Positions 52,688 through 61,234 of a stretch of DNA of 64,000 nucleotides are shown piece by piece; position 1 is the stretch's first letter, and every line of letters begins with the position of its first letter. A model generated the notes under the pieces. The model saw only the letters and a program-made list of their open reading frames with translations, ran no database searches and was not told where the DNA came from. Source of the stretch: DATCYX01 sp963714425. Lineage in GTDB: Bacteria > Chloroflexota > Anaerolineae > Anaerolineales > UBA4823. The position numbers and the translations under genes were made by a program. The stretch is from NCBI GenBank assembly GCA_963714425.1, contig CAVQOI010000014.1, forward strand, positions 248,001-312,000, written 5' to 3'.

Positions 52688-54031
52688 ATGCCAAAGATGC
52701 GCATTAACTGCCCGAATTGCCGACAACCTATCCTTGCAGATATCGAACAGCTATTCGACATTGGTGTCGATCAGTCAGCCAAGCAACGCTTACTATCCGG
52801 ATCGGTAAACGTAACCCAATGCCCTCACTGTGGCTACAAAGGAAATCTGGCGACACCGATCGTATATCATGATCCAGATAAAGAACTGCTACTCACCTAC
52901 TTCCCACCAGAGATGGGTTTACAGGTCAACGAACAGGAACGCCAACTGGGAGGTCTAATCAATCGAGTTGTGGATAACCTGCCTCAAGAAAAACGTAAAG
53001 GTTATCTGTTGCGACCTCAAAGCATACTGACCTTTCAAGGCTTGCTAGAAAGAATATTAGAAGCAGATGGAATCACAAAGGAAATGATCCAGGCGCAGCA
53101 AGCCCGGATAAACCTAATCCAACGATTGATGAACGCTACGCCGGAGGCGCGCCTAGATATTGCCAGAAACGAAGATAAACTTATCGATAGTGAATTTTTC
53201 GCTTTGCTTGCCAATCTGATTGATGCTGCTGCTGCAAGTGGAGACCAGCAATCTGCAGAAAGCCTCGATGAGCTGCAAAAGGCAATCATCCCCGAAACCA
53301 CTTATGGACGTCAGGTTCAAGAACAATCACGCGAGGTAGAAGCAGCGATCAAATCTCTCCAGGGCGCTGGAAAGGAATTGACCCGCGAGAAACTTCTCGA
53401 TTTGCTGATTGAAGCACCGAACGATACGCGTTTGAACGCCCTGGTCAGCCTTGCCAGACCAGGATTGGATTATGGCTTTTTCCAGTTACTTACCGAGAAA
53501 ATTGAGCATTCTCCGGATGATACTCGCGCGAAGCTTGTGCAATTGCGCGAGCGACTGCTGGAGATGACCCACCAGATCGACCAACAGATACAGGCACGGG
53601 CACGCCAGGCTAGACGATCGCTGGAGCTAATCCTTCAAGCGGATGATATCCAGGATGCAATCACTCAAAATTTGGCGGCTATCGATGATTTCTTTTTGCG
53701 TGAGCTAAATGGTGCAATGGAGGAAGCCCGAAAGAGCAGTGATCTGGATCGAATTAGCAAGCTGCAAGAGGTAGTAAAGGTAATTCAGGAGGCTTCCCAA
53801 GCGCCACCAGAGATAGCGTTTATTGAAGAACTACTTGATGCGCCTGATGAGCAATCCCGCGGGGAGTTACTTCAAGCCAATCGAGAACAAATTACATCCG
53901 AATTCTTAGATGCCCTGACAAACGTTCTTGCGCAAGTTGAGGGAAGCGGCGACAAGGAGCTGAGCGAAAAATTAAAGACTGTTCACCGGCAGGCACTGCG
54001 GTTCTCGATGGAGATGAAATTCAACGGCTAG
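52688..54031 (+). CDS. CpXC-domain protein with long helical region
   Basis: About 447 aa. The N-terminus has the CpXC zinc-binding-type domain: CPNC (C8, C11) and CPHC (C45, C48), extending to about 115. The rest is almost entirely helical and charged, with possible repeats in the middle (about 130-420), and no membrane segment. Function of CpXC proteins is unknown. Start at ATG 52688 (MPKMRINCPN), with GGAG 6 nt upstream; a TTG 12 bases earlier is rejected. The gene ends tail-to-tail with the FHA regulator, overlapping by 4 bp. Confidence 0.8.
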   Translation: MPKMRINCPNCRQPILADIEQLFDIGVDQSAKQRLLSGSVNVTQCPHCGYKGNLATPIVYHDPDKELLLTYFPPEMGLQVNEQERQLGGLINRVVDNLPQEKRKGYLLRPQSILTFQGLLERILEADGITKEMIQAQQARINLIQRLMNATPEARLDIARNEDKLIDSEFFALLANLIDAAAASGDQQSAESLDELQKAIIPETTYGRQVQEQSREVEAAIKSLQGAGKELTREKLLDLLIEAPNDTRLNALVSLARPGLDYGFFQLLTEKIEHSPDDTRAKLVQLRERLLEMTHQIDQQIQARARQARRSLELILQADDIQDAITQNLAAIDDFFLRELNGAMEEARKSSDLDRISKLQEVVKVIQEASQAPPEIAFIEELLDAPDEQSRGELLQANREQITSEFLDALTNVLAQVEGSGDKELSEKLKTVHRQALRFSMEMKFNG

Positions 54032-54702
54032 CTATTCGGGGGATTATCCAGGCGAAGGCCATGACCTCGCACCGTGGCGATATAAGCATGCGTATTGTCA
54101 ATTGTTGATAGGCGATCGCGCAGACGGCGGACAAGTGCATCGAGTGCCTGCTCTGAGACTGTAATTGCCTCATTTTCCCCCCATACTGTGTGGACAAGAT
54201 TTTGGCGGGTAACCACTTGTCCCTGGTTTTCATAAAGCAGCTCGAGTACTTTATACTGGGATACTGATAAGGGTGGCAGCACTTCCCGCTCACCAATCCA
54301 GACGCGGTGTGAGCGTTTTTCCAGGCGCAGCAAGCCAGTCTCTGCTTGAAGGCTGATGATATCATCACCTTCAAGAGGAAGAGTTGCGTCTGAGCTTAGA
54401 TAAGTAAACTTTTGAGCCAAGGATACCTGCACACTATCCCCGTCGTGTAGGATGGCCGGTTCTTCCAAGCGAATCCCATTGAGATGTGTTCCGTTTTTAC
54501 TGCCTAGATCCTCCAGTAATAAGCCATTTGAAGTTGACGTGATGCGCGCGTGGCGGCGGGAAACCTGCCGGTCTGAAATTGCGATTTCACAGCTGGAATC
54601 TCTCCCGATAATGATGCTACCGCGCAAGGACCAGCGTTGACCGAGCAATGGACCTGCTTGAGCGATTAAGAGCGGTACCTCTTCGCTTGTATTTGCCATC
54701 AT
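54028..54702 (-). CDS. FHA domain fused to winged-helix DNA-binding domain
   Basis: A 224-aa putative transcription factor. The FHA domain (about 10-100) keeps the phosphothreonine-binding residues: GRDSSCEI, SRRHARI and DLGSKNGTHLNG. The OmpR/PhoB-like winged helix (about 125-220) includes LSVSQYKVLELLYENQGQV and VRGHGLRL. This is the reverse domain order of EmbR. Encoded divergently from a Ser/Thr kinase 60 bp away, so phospho-dependent control by that kinase is a natural inference. GGAGG lies just upstream of ATG. Confidence 0.88.
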   Translation of the reverse strand: MMANTSEEVPLLIAQAGPLLGQRWSLRGSIIIGRDSSCEIAISDRQVSRRHARITSTSNGLLLEDLGSKNGTHLNGIRLEEPAILHDGDSVQVSLAQKFTYLSSDATLPLEGDDIISLQAETGLLRLEKRSHRVWIGEREVLPPLSVSQYKVLELLYENQGQVVTRQNLVHTVWGENEAITVSEQALDALVRRLRDRLSTIDNTHAYIATVRGHGLRLDNPPNS

Positions 54703-54758
54703 CCCGCCTCCACGTGTATAATATCATAGAGTGAGCATCTCAGGAAATAAATTGCTCA
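54693..54758 (+). promoter_or_regulatory. Promoter and 5' hairpin of the Ser/Thr kinase gene
   Basis: TTGCCA (54693-54698), 18-bp spacer, TATAAT (54717-54722). The short leader holds a 6-bp inverted repeat TGAGCA (54732-54737)/TGCTCA (54753-54758) with AGGAAA in the loop; no ribosome site stands outside the loop. The repeat could be an operator or a translational switch. Confidence 0.6.
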
Positions 54759-54762
54759 TACT

Positions 54763-55752
54763 ATGCCAACGCCGCAAAAAGCAGGAGAAGTTTTAAGAAA
54801 TCGCTACAAAATAAAAAGGACTATTGGCCAAGGGGGGATGGGTAGTATTTATCTGGCTGAAGACCTGCGGCTGGAGGGGCGGTTATGCGCTCTCAAAGAA
54901 GTTGAGCATGACCGCACACTACCAGCTGATCTCCTCAAACAAGCTCGTGAACAATTCTTACGCGAAGCGACGGTATTAGCGCGTCTGGACCACCCAAACT
55001 TACCGAAGGTCTCCGATTTTTTTTCAATTGGCGGAAGAGATTACCTGGTAATGGATTTTGTGCCGGGTAAAGACTTGCGCTCCCTAATGCTGGAGGCACA
55101 GCAAAAGAAGGCCTTCCTCTCAGAACGCGAGGTACTGGGTTGGGCAAGCCAGCTCGCTGACGCGCTTAGCTACTTGCATAACCAGAAACCTCCGATCTTA
55201 CATAGAGATATCAAACCCAGTAATCTGAAGCTTACGCCCAACGGACTGTTAAAACTGGTTGATTTTGGTTTGGTCAAAATACTGGCATCAGACGAGCTGA
55301 CGATAACAATCGTGCAGGGTCGTGGAACAGCACTCTACACACCTTTGGAACAATATGGCGGGGAAAGCGGTCATACTGACGCTCGTAGCGATATATATTC
55401 TTTTGGAGCAACCCTCTACCATTTATTGACGAACACTCGACCAATCGAAGCGCGCGAGCTCTTTTTACGCCCAGATAGTCTCATCCCCCCCCGACAGCTG
55501 AATGCGGATATCAGCCAGCGCTCAGAACGAGCTGTCCTGTGGGCTATGAGCGTGCATCCAGAAGACCGCCCTCAGGATGTGGATGCATTTCGAGATGCAT
55601 TGCTGGGTGACTGGAATCCGGTAACCAGACCGCGAGCACCTTTACCTGGTGTCTCCCTCATTGATCTTGTATCTTCCCCTTCAGACGTAACTCTGTTCTG
55701 GATCTCCGCTGGGATGGTGTTATTAAGTTTGCTATTCACCTTGATCCGCTAG
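54763..55752 (+). CDS. Membrane-anchored serine/threonine protein kinase
   Basis: A 329-aa Hanks-type kinase (PknB family): glycine loop GQGGMGS (22-28), Lys45 in CALKEVEHD, catalytic HRDIKPSN (D149), DFG with D167, and the activation/APE-like region GRGTALYTPLEQYG. A single C-terminal helix (about 308-327) anchors it, with only two residues outside, so it has no extracellular sensor. The divergent FHA-wHTH protein is its likely partner. Confidence 0.93.
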   Translation: MPTPQKAGEVLRNRYKIKRTIGQGGMGSIYLAEDLRLEGRLCALKEVEHDRTLPADLLKQAREQFLREATVLARLDHPNLPKVSDFFSIGGRDYLVMDFVPGKDLRSLMLEAQQKKAFLSEREVLGWASQLADALSYLHNQKPPILHRDIKPSNLKLTPNGLLKLVDFGLVKILASDELTITIVQGRGTALYTPLEQYGGESGHTDARSDIYSFGATLYHLLTNTRPIEARELFLRPDSLIPPRQLNADISQRSERAVLWAMSVHPEDRPQDVDAFRDALLGDWNPVTRPRAPLPGVSLIDLVSSPSDVTLFWISAGMVLLSLLFTLIR

Positions 55753-55753
55753 C

Positions 55754-58591
55754 TCAGCGTTCATGATTTAGTCCCCGTTGGACATACCGCCAAATCCAGG
55801 CAGCTAGAATCCCCACCAAACATCCTAGTATTGTTATCAACAGGATGCCGAGAGCGCCTGACGACTCGAGCAAATTTTCGCTCCCGGGCAGTCCCATTGC
55901 TAAATAGTTATAAGCAGCCAGACCACCGATCAGCGCCAAGAAGCCACCTCGAACTCCCCATCTGATTTGCCCAAGATACGCAGCAACGCGATATATGCCT
56001 ATACTGGTTCCCACCGTAACCAGAAGTGCAACGAGCCAATCCTGAAGGAAGGGCCGAGCGGAAGGGGGAGGACCCTCCTGCACGCTGAGAGTTGGGAGAG
56101 GGCTTGGCGTTGGTGATGGTATGGGTGTTTCGGTTGGCGGTGTTGTTTCAGTGGGCGTGATTTCAAGCTTTTCGAATGGGATATCGAAGCTAAGCACTGT
56201 AGAGTTTTTTGCTGGCTCGCTTTCTGCTCGAATTTCGATGAGCCCTTGATCGGCAACTTGAATATTCGTGCGAGCAATTCCACCGATGGTTGTCTCAGTT
56301 TGGGGGAGCGAGCTAACCTCGCCATTATAAGAAGTGATGAACTGCACTGGGGTTCCGTCGGGCACAGGGTGTCCATTATGGTCAAGGATGACATCCGTGC
56401 GGATAGGTATGACAGAATTTAATGAGAGATCGATCGTAAGTTCTGGCTCCGGCGTCCCCGTGCCATCAAGGAGAGATTGGTTAGGAAGATCCACACGAAT
56501 CGAGATTGTTTGGTCAGGATCCGGCATTGTCATTGTAATCAAGTCATAACCCACATCCGGCACCGAGATTGGTAATGAGCCAATTGGTCGGAGCTCTTTA
56601 AAGAGCAACCGGGCAGCGACGTCAAAGGAGCTTGGAGTTTTGCTATAAAGGCAATAGTAAGCTGTGAGCTTAGCAATATTCGTAGCGTCTAGGTAAGTCG
56701 GCGCGTTGAACGAATAGACAACCAGTTTTTTTTGTTGGGTTAGTGTAGGCCGTTCTGACAAGAAACGGTTAAGCGCCTGGCTCACTGGCTGGTCTGGGTG
56801 GACATCAAGACTGGCGAACACGATCCAATTTGCTCGGCTGATATCGCGTTGGAATTGAAAGGCACTCTCATCTCCATCGAGCAACCTGATCAAATCCTGG
56901 TAGGAGTAAGAAATCAAAAACCAGGGTGTTACTTGTCTGCCGGCATTTGGTCCATATAGGTTGTTTACAGCTTGTTGCAGAGCGTCTACAGGATATGCAG
57001 CTTGTTCGAGGCATTGGGTACATTGGCGAACCGAGCGAACATCGCTGATAAATACAATCCGCTCGCTCGTGTTCGGCGGATCAGGAAGTGTTTCTTCCAA
57101 CCCGGCTAGTGTAGGACTGATAAGCGTCGCAGATTGTCTGGCAATTTCAAACATCACTTGGTTAGACTTACCGATTTGCTCTAAACCCTCCTGTGATGGC
57201 AGGGTAGTACTCAGAGCAAACTCGGTATAGATTCGATGCTTCAGTGCCAGTATACGCAATACGGATGCATCAACTCGCTCAGCAAAAGCTGGATCATCCC
57301 GAAATTTTTGAGAGAAGAAGTTTAATATGTTAACAGTCGTTGTGTAAGTGTCTGCCCCATCACCGGTACTCATATTCCCGAGGTATAAGAGATCGTTTCC
57401 GGCGAGGAATGCATTCAGAGCCACACGGCTCGGATCGAACGGTTGGTTAGGATTGGTGAGTTCAAAAAATCTACGGATAGCCTCGCTTCCAAGGTTATCA
57501 CTCACCATCACGCCCCCGTTCTGTCGCCAGGAGTTCAGCTCGGGGAGATTCATCAGTAAGTTGAATGCCTGTTGGTCGAAACTCAGCGGGCGGGTTGAGG
57601 CGCGAATATTACCCTGAAAACCCTGGTACCGTATATGAGAAGTCAAAAGAGCATCTGTGGTTTCATCTGGGTTAGCGGCATTGCCCGTTACCTCAAAGAA
57701 AGGTGCAAGATCGTAATTTTGTAGCTGCTCGAGTGACTTTCTAACGGTAGCCACCTCTTCCTCTGGCAGTCGATCAGCGGCTCCGTTGCCCGGGAAATGC
57801 TTGGCAACGACGGCCATTCTGCCCTCGCTCCCAGTATGGATGCCACGAATAAATGCCTGACCAAGCTCTCCGACCCAGAAAGGATCTCCTCCGAATGCCC
57901 TGGTTCCGAGACCGCTGCCTCCAGCTCTCTGTGTAGCCTCAAGGACATCCAATGAGGGTCCCAATAGCATATTAAATCCAAGAGCGCTAAGCTCCTCACC
58001 AAGTACCGTTCCAGCCTGGGCAACCAGCTCGGGGTTGAACGTCGCCCCCAACGCCATTTGGCTCGGGAGTTGTGTCAATCCCGATAGAATCTGGTCATAA
58101 GGATAGCCATCCCCCTCTTGGGATATTGCTACGAATAGCGGTACAAATGATGGGGTGATATCTTCTCCAACCGAGTTGAGCATAGGTTGCTGGGAGGCAG
58201 ACCAACGAGCGAGCTGGAGTTGGCGATTCAGGTTGAAAATCCGAGGCAAAAGCTCCTCTTCAGGCACAATATTATTATTTTCTGCCAGAAGTATTACCCC
58301 ACCAATGTGGCGAGTTGCGATCAAATCCTGAATTTGTGTTTCGCCTTCCACAGCTGTCCCACTGAAGGTAGCAAGAAAAAGCTGCCCTACCCTTTCCTCA
58401 GGGGTCAGGGTTTCGAGAGTTTGTTGTGCTTGCTGGACAGGCAATAATTCCTGACCGAAAGCAGGAGAGCCCACAACAATTAGAGGGGTACCCAATAGCA
58501 AAATTAGGAACAGTTGGGCCAGGGGTGCCAGTCGGCGTGCTCGGTTTCTGTGCTTTATTAGGTGGCTCCAAACGCATGATAGGAGAATCAT
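55754..58591 (-). CDS. Glycoside hydrolase family 3-like membrane protein, atypical active site
   Basis: A 945-aa protein. Signal peptide (about 1-46), GH3 domain (about 55-470) with KHFPGNG near residue 265 and VSDNLGSEAI near 365, where the nucleophile Asp should be. The NagZ-type KHFPGHG...DSH motif is altered: N replaces the first His and no DSH follows, so acid/base catalysis is doubtful. A second domain (about 480-690), a Big/invasin-like Ig region (about 705-810), a Thr/Pro linker and about three C-terminal helices complete it. It could act on surface glycans or be non-catalytic. It follows the CoA-transferase gene by 4 bp. Confidence 0.8.
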   Translation of the reverse strand: MILLSCVWSHLIKHRNRARRLAPLAQLFLILLLGTPLIVVGSPAFGQELLPVQQAQQTLETLTPEERVGQLFLATFSGTAVEGETQIQDLIATRHIGGVILLAENNNIVPEEELLPRIFNLNRQLQLARWSASQQPMLNSVGEDITPSFVPLFVAISQEGDGYPYDQILSGLTQLPSQMALGATFNPELVAQAGTVLGEELSALGFNMLLGPSLDVLEATQRAGGSGLGTRAFGGDPFWVGELGQAFIRGIHTGSEGRMAVVAKHFPGNGAADRLPEEEVATVRKSLEQLQNYDLAPFFEVTGNAANPDETTDALLTSHIRYQGFQGNIRASTRPLSFDQQAFNLLMNLPELNSWRQNGGVMVSDNLGSEAIRRFFELTNPNQPFDPSRVALNAFLAGNDLLYLGNMSTGDGADTYTTTVNILNFFSQKFRDDPAFAERVDASVLRILALKHRIYTEFALSTTLPSQEGLEQIGKSNQVMFEIARQSATLISPTLAGLEETLPDPPNTSERIVFISDVRSVRQCTQCLEQAAYPVDALQQAVNNLYGPNAGRQVTPWFLISYSYQDLIRLLDGDESAFQFQRDISRANWIVFASLDVHPDQPVSQALNRFLSERPTLTQQKKLVVYSFNAPTYLDATNIAKLTAYYCLYSKTPSSFDVAARLLFKELRPIGSLPISVPDVGYDLITMTMPDPDQTISIRVDLPNQSLLDGTGTPEPELTIDLSLNSVIPIRTDVILDHNGHPVPDGTPVQFITSYNGEVSSLPQTETTIGGIARTNIQVADQGLIEIRAESEPAKNSTVLSFDIPFEKLEITPTETTPPTETPIPSPTPSPLPTLSVQEGPPPSARPFLQDWLVALLVTVGTSIGIYRVAAYLGQIRWGVRGGFLALIGGLAAYNYLAMGLPGSENLLESSGALGILLITILGCLVGILAAWIWRYVQRGLNHER

Positions 58592-58595
58592 AAGC

Positions 58596-59444
58596 CTAAC
58601 CTACCACCATGCTCATCGGCGTAGATTCGATTTCAATTATCTGGTGCAACAAATCACGGCGGGCACTCCCGCCGAGCAACTCCAAGCGGCGGATTCCAAG
58701 GGGGTCAATCTCTTCACGCAGCAACTTTAACTCGTCAGGAGATGGTGGAAGTGTTTCACATACGTCTGGAGCAATCTGAAAATCAAATCCAGTGCGTGAT
58801 TGAATATGAGAAATCGACACACCAGGGTGGTAGCTGGTCAGGCGGAGGTTACCATCTGCGAAGTCGAATTCCCCCAGGTCCGAGATCAGGTATTTCGGAC
58901 CGCTTCCCCGCAGGCGGTCTCTTGAATGACCGAGACCAGAGCGGACATCCAGCTCAGGCACAAATGTCACGCGCGAATGCCGGGGGACATACAAGTAAAT
59001 ATCATCGATAAACGTGGTTACATCCGGTATTCCACCCGTTCCGGGTAATCTGAGTCGGGGACGATGCTTTTCATCTGCGAGCAGATCTTTACCAAAGGCG
59101 ACATTGTTGAAATTTCCGTGCGTATCAATTTGAGCAGGTCGAAAAAACTCTTTTGGACGCAAGTTAGGAAGGAATTCAGCGGCGACCCGCGCAAACCCTA
59201 TACTTGTTAGAGAACGATCCAGCCACAGCTTTTCAACTCGCGTAAGTCCCAGGGGCGCAGGATCGCGGCAAATTCCCTGCCCGATTGCTGAAGCGAAGTA
59301 GAGATTCGGGGCATGCGTGGCACGCGCCAATAAATATCCCGCTGCGACGAGTGGCGTGGCAAGTCCCTGAGCCACGATTTCACCATCTCGGATTTGTCTG
59401 GAGATGCAGACAACCATGATCTCATCTGGAGTTATGGTTATCAC
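58596..59444 (-). CDS. CoA-transferase beta subunit (glutaconate/IpdB type), no alpha subunit nearby
   Basis: A 282-aa protein resembling beta subunits of two-subunit family I CoA-transferases (GctB/IpdB): FASAIGQGICRDPAPLGLT, FFRPAQIDTHGNFNN, LPGTGGIPDVTT, and LTSYHPGVSISHIQ. Its start overlaps the threonine dehydratase-like gene by 4 bp (59441-59444). The alpha subunit gene, normally immediately upstream, is absent from the window. It may pair with a distant alpha subunit or form a homomeric enzyme. Beta subunits usually carry a catalytic Glu in GctB-type pairs only on one chain; which role applies here is unclear. Confidence 0.8.
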   Translation of the reverse strand: MITITPDEIMVVCISRQIRDGEIVAQGLATPLVAAGYLLARATHAPNLYFASAIGQGICRDPAPLGLTRVEKLWLDRSLTSIGFARVAAEFLPNLRPKEFFRPAQIDTHGNFNNVAFGKDLLADEKHRPRLRLPGTGGIPDVTTFIDDIYLYVPRHSRVTFVPELDVRSGLGHSRDRLRGSGPKYLISDLGEFDFADGNLRLTSYHPGVSISHIQSRTGFDFQIAPDVCETLPPSPDELKLLREEIDPLGIRRLELLGGSARRDLLHQIIEIESTPMSMVVG

Positions 59445-60391
59445 AAGTTACCTTCAATGATCTGCGTATAAACCTCGGGTTGGATGTTGCCGCCAGAGAT
59501 TACAGCGACCACAGGGCGCTGGGAAATTTTTCCTTGCATGATAGCAGCTAATGATACCGCAGCTGAGGCTTCTGTGCGTTGTTCATATTGTTCCCATGAA
59601 AAACGGATCGCCTCTTTGATCTCGTGCTCGTTGATCAAGATAAAATCATCCACATACCTGCGCACGATCGGGATAGTTATCGAACCCGCTTCAACCGGCC
59701 CCGCCAGGCCATCCGCCATGCTAGGAAGCTCAACCAGACCATCTTGTGTGCCTCGATAGAACAGTCCGTGAAGAAATGGCGAAGCTTCAGTTTGAATGCC
59801 TATCACCCTGCACCCAACAGTGCCAACTCTTTCCTTGAGTGCGACAGCAATCCCGGAGATCAGCCCTCCACCACTGGCGGGTACAAGCCAGGTTGCCTGT
59901 GCCAATATTGGCTGCTCTTGGAGCACTTCCTCCACAAGAGTAGCTTGACCGGCAATTACCAGACCATCATTGTAAGGAGACACCCAGGTAGCGCCGGATT
60001 GCTTGGCATATTCTTTGCCAGCGTTCTCGGCTTCGTCATATCCACCTGAAACCATCCGAACATCAGCGTCTAAACGGCGCATCGCTTCAACTTTTGCGGG
60101 CACTGCATGCTCTGATACGAATACAATGACTTTTGCTCCTACAAATTTCCCTGCGAGGGCAACCCCTTGCCCATGATTGCCAGCGGAGGCGGCAACGATC
60201 CCACGCTCCTGCTCCCATTTTTGTAAGGCAAGGATTTTGTTGAGTGCTCCACGCGCTTTGAAAGACCCTGTGATCTGCTGATTCTCCCATTTCAGATAAC
60301 AATTATGCACAGAATCAAACGTTAGCGGCGTATGCCGGATGTGCGCGGCAACCCGTTCCCGTGCTTGCTCAATCCAAAGATAAGGAATCAC
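59441..60391 (-). CDS. Threonine/serine dehydratase-like PLP enzyme
   Basis: A 316-aa fold-type II PLP enzyme. PLP Lys45 in TGSFKARGAL, SAGNHGQG (about 69-76), and the phosphate loop ASGGGLISG. It is the size of catabolic threonine dehydratase (TdcB) or serine racemase, lacking the ACT-like regulatory domain of IlvA. It should deaminate threonine to 2-oxobutyrate or act on serine. It overlaps both neighbours by 4 bp (60388-60391 and 59441-59444), so it is in an operon with the glycerophosphodiesterase and CoA-transferase beta genes. Confidence 0.88.
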   Translation of the reverse strand: MIPYLWIEQARERVAAHIRHTPLTFDSVHNCYLKWENQQITGSFKARGALNKILALQKWEQERGIVAASAGNHGQGVALAGKFVGAKVIVFVSEHAVPAKVEAMRRLDADVRMVSGGYDEAENAGKEYAKQSGATWVSPYNDGLVIAGQATLVEEVLQEQPILAQATWLVPASGGGLISGIAVALKERVGTVGCRVIGIQTEASPFLHGLFYRGTQDGLVELPSMADGLAGPVEAGSITIPIVRRYVDDFILINEHEIKEAIRFSWEQYEQRTEASAAVSLAAIMQGKISQRPVVAVISGGNIQPEVYTQIIEGNL

Positions 60392-61167
60392 CGTTCCATA
60401 TCCTTACTATACCGCCGCGTTCCGGTAGATAGAACATTGAGAGCAGTCAGGGGGTCGTCCGTGATAATGCCATCTACACCCATTTTTATAAATCGGCGCA
60501 TTTCATCCGGTTTATTGACAGTATGGACCATAATCGCACAGCCCCTTTGATGAGTATTCTGAACCAGCTTTCGATGGATGTCATTTATCGAAAGAATAAG
60601 TGCCTGATAGCGCAACACCATTCCCAACCACGATCGAGCCAGTGCACCTTTCCAACCTATTTGTGCTAGCAATCCCTGTGGGACCTCTGGGAGTATCTTC
60701 CTCATGCGGATTAATGCAATGGGATTGAAGGAAGAAAATATGACCCGGTCTGCCATACCTTGTTGCACAACGATCTCGGCTACTTGTGTTGGGAGATCAT
60801 CGGTAAGAGATGCATAATTGGTTAATTCAATAAAGACAATAATTTGGTGACCGATGGCTGAAAGCACTTCCTCGAGCGTCGGTATCGGCTCGCCGCGGTA
60901 CGCGACGTCAAAAAAGCTGCCAGCATCAAGCCGGCGGAGATCAGCTAATGTCGAGTTGATCACTCTACCCGGCATCCCAGTCGTGCGTAACAGAGTTTGA
61001 TCATGGAAAAGAACGACATGACCATCGCGGGTGAGCTTTGCATCCATCTCGATGGCATCAGCTTTCTGGCGGACAGCGAGTTCGTAAGCTGCCAGCGTAT
61101 TCTCGGGCGCATAAGCACTAGCACCGCGGTGGGCGATGATCGCGGGTTTAGAGAGATATTTCAGCAT
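60388..61167 (-). CDS. Glycerophosphodiester phosphodiesterase
   Basis: Hydrolyses glycerophosphodiesters to glycerol 3-phosphate and alcohol. A 259-aa cytoplasmic-type enzyme (UgpQ-like, no signal peptide) with catalytic H13 and H55 and metal ligands in the motifs IAHRGASAYAPENT, EMDAKLTRDG (E40, D42) and LFHDQTLLRTT. Later VHTVNKPDEMRRFIKMGVDGI is typical. It precedes the threonine dehydratase-like gene with a 4-bp overlap. Confidence 0.94.
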   Translation of the reverse strand: MLKYLSKPAIIAHRGASAYAPENTLAAYELAVRQKADAIEMDAKLTRDGHVVLFHDQTLLRTTGMPGRVINSTLADLRRLDAGSFFDVAYRGEPIPTLEEVLSAIGHQIIVFIELTNYASLTDDLPTQVAEIVVQQGMADRVIFSSFNPIALIRMRKILPEVPQGLLAQIGWKGALARSWLGMVLRYQALILSINDIHRKLVQNTHQRGCAIMVHTVNKPDEMRRFIKMGVDGIITDDPLTALNVLSTGTRRYSKDMER

Positions 61168-61234
61168 TGCTCTCCACTAATCAAGGAAAAAACAAGGGCA
61201 AACCTGACGCACAGCCCTGGAAATTTAAGCGACC

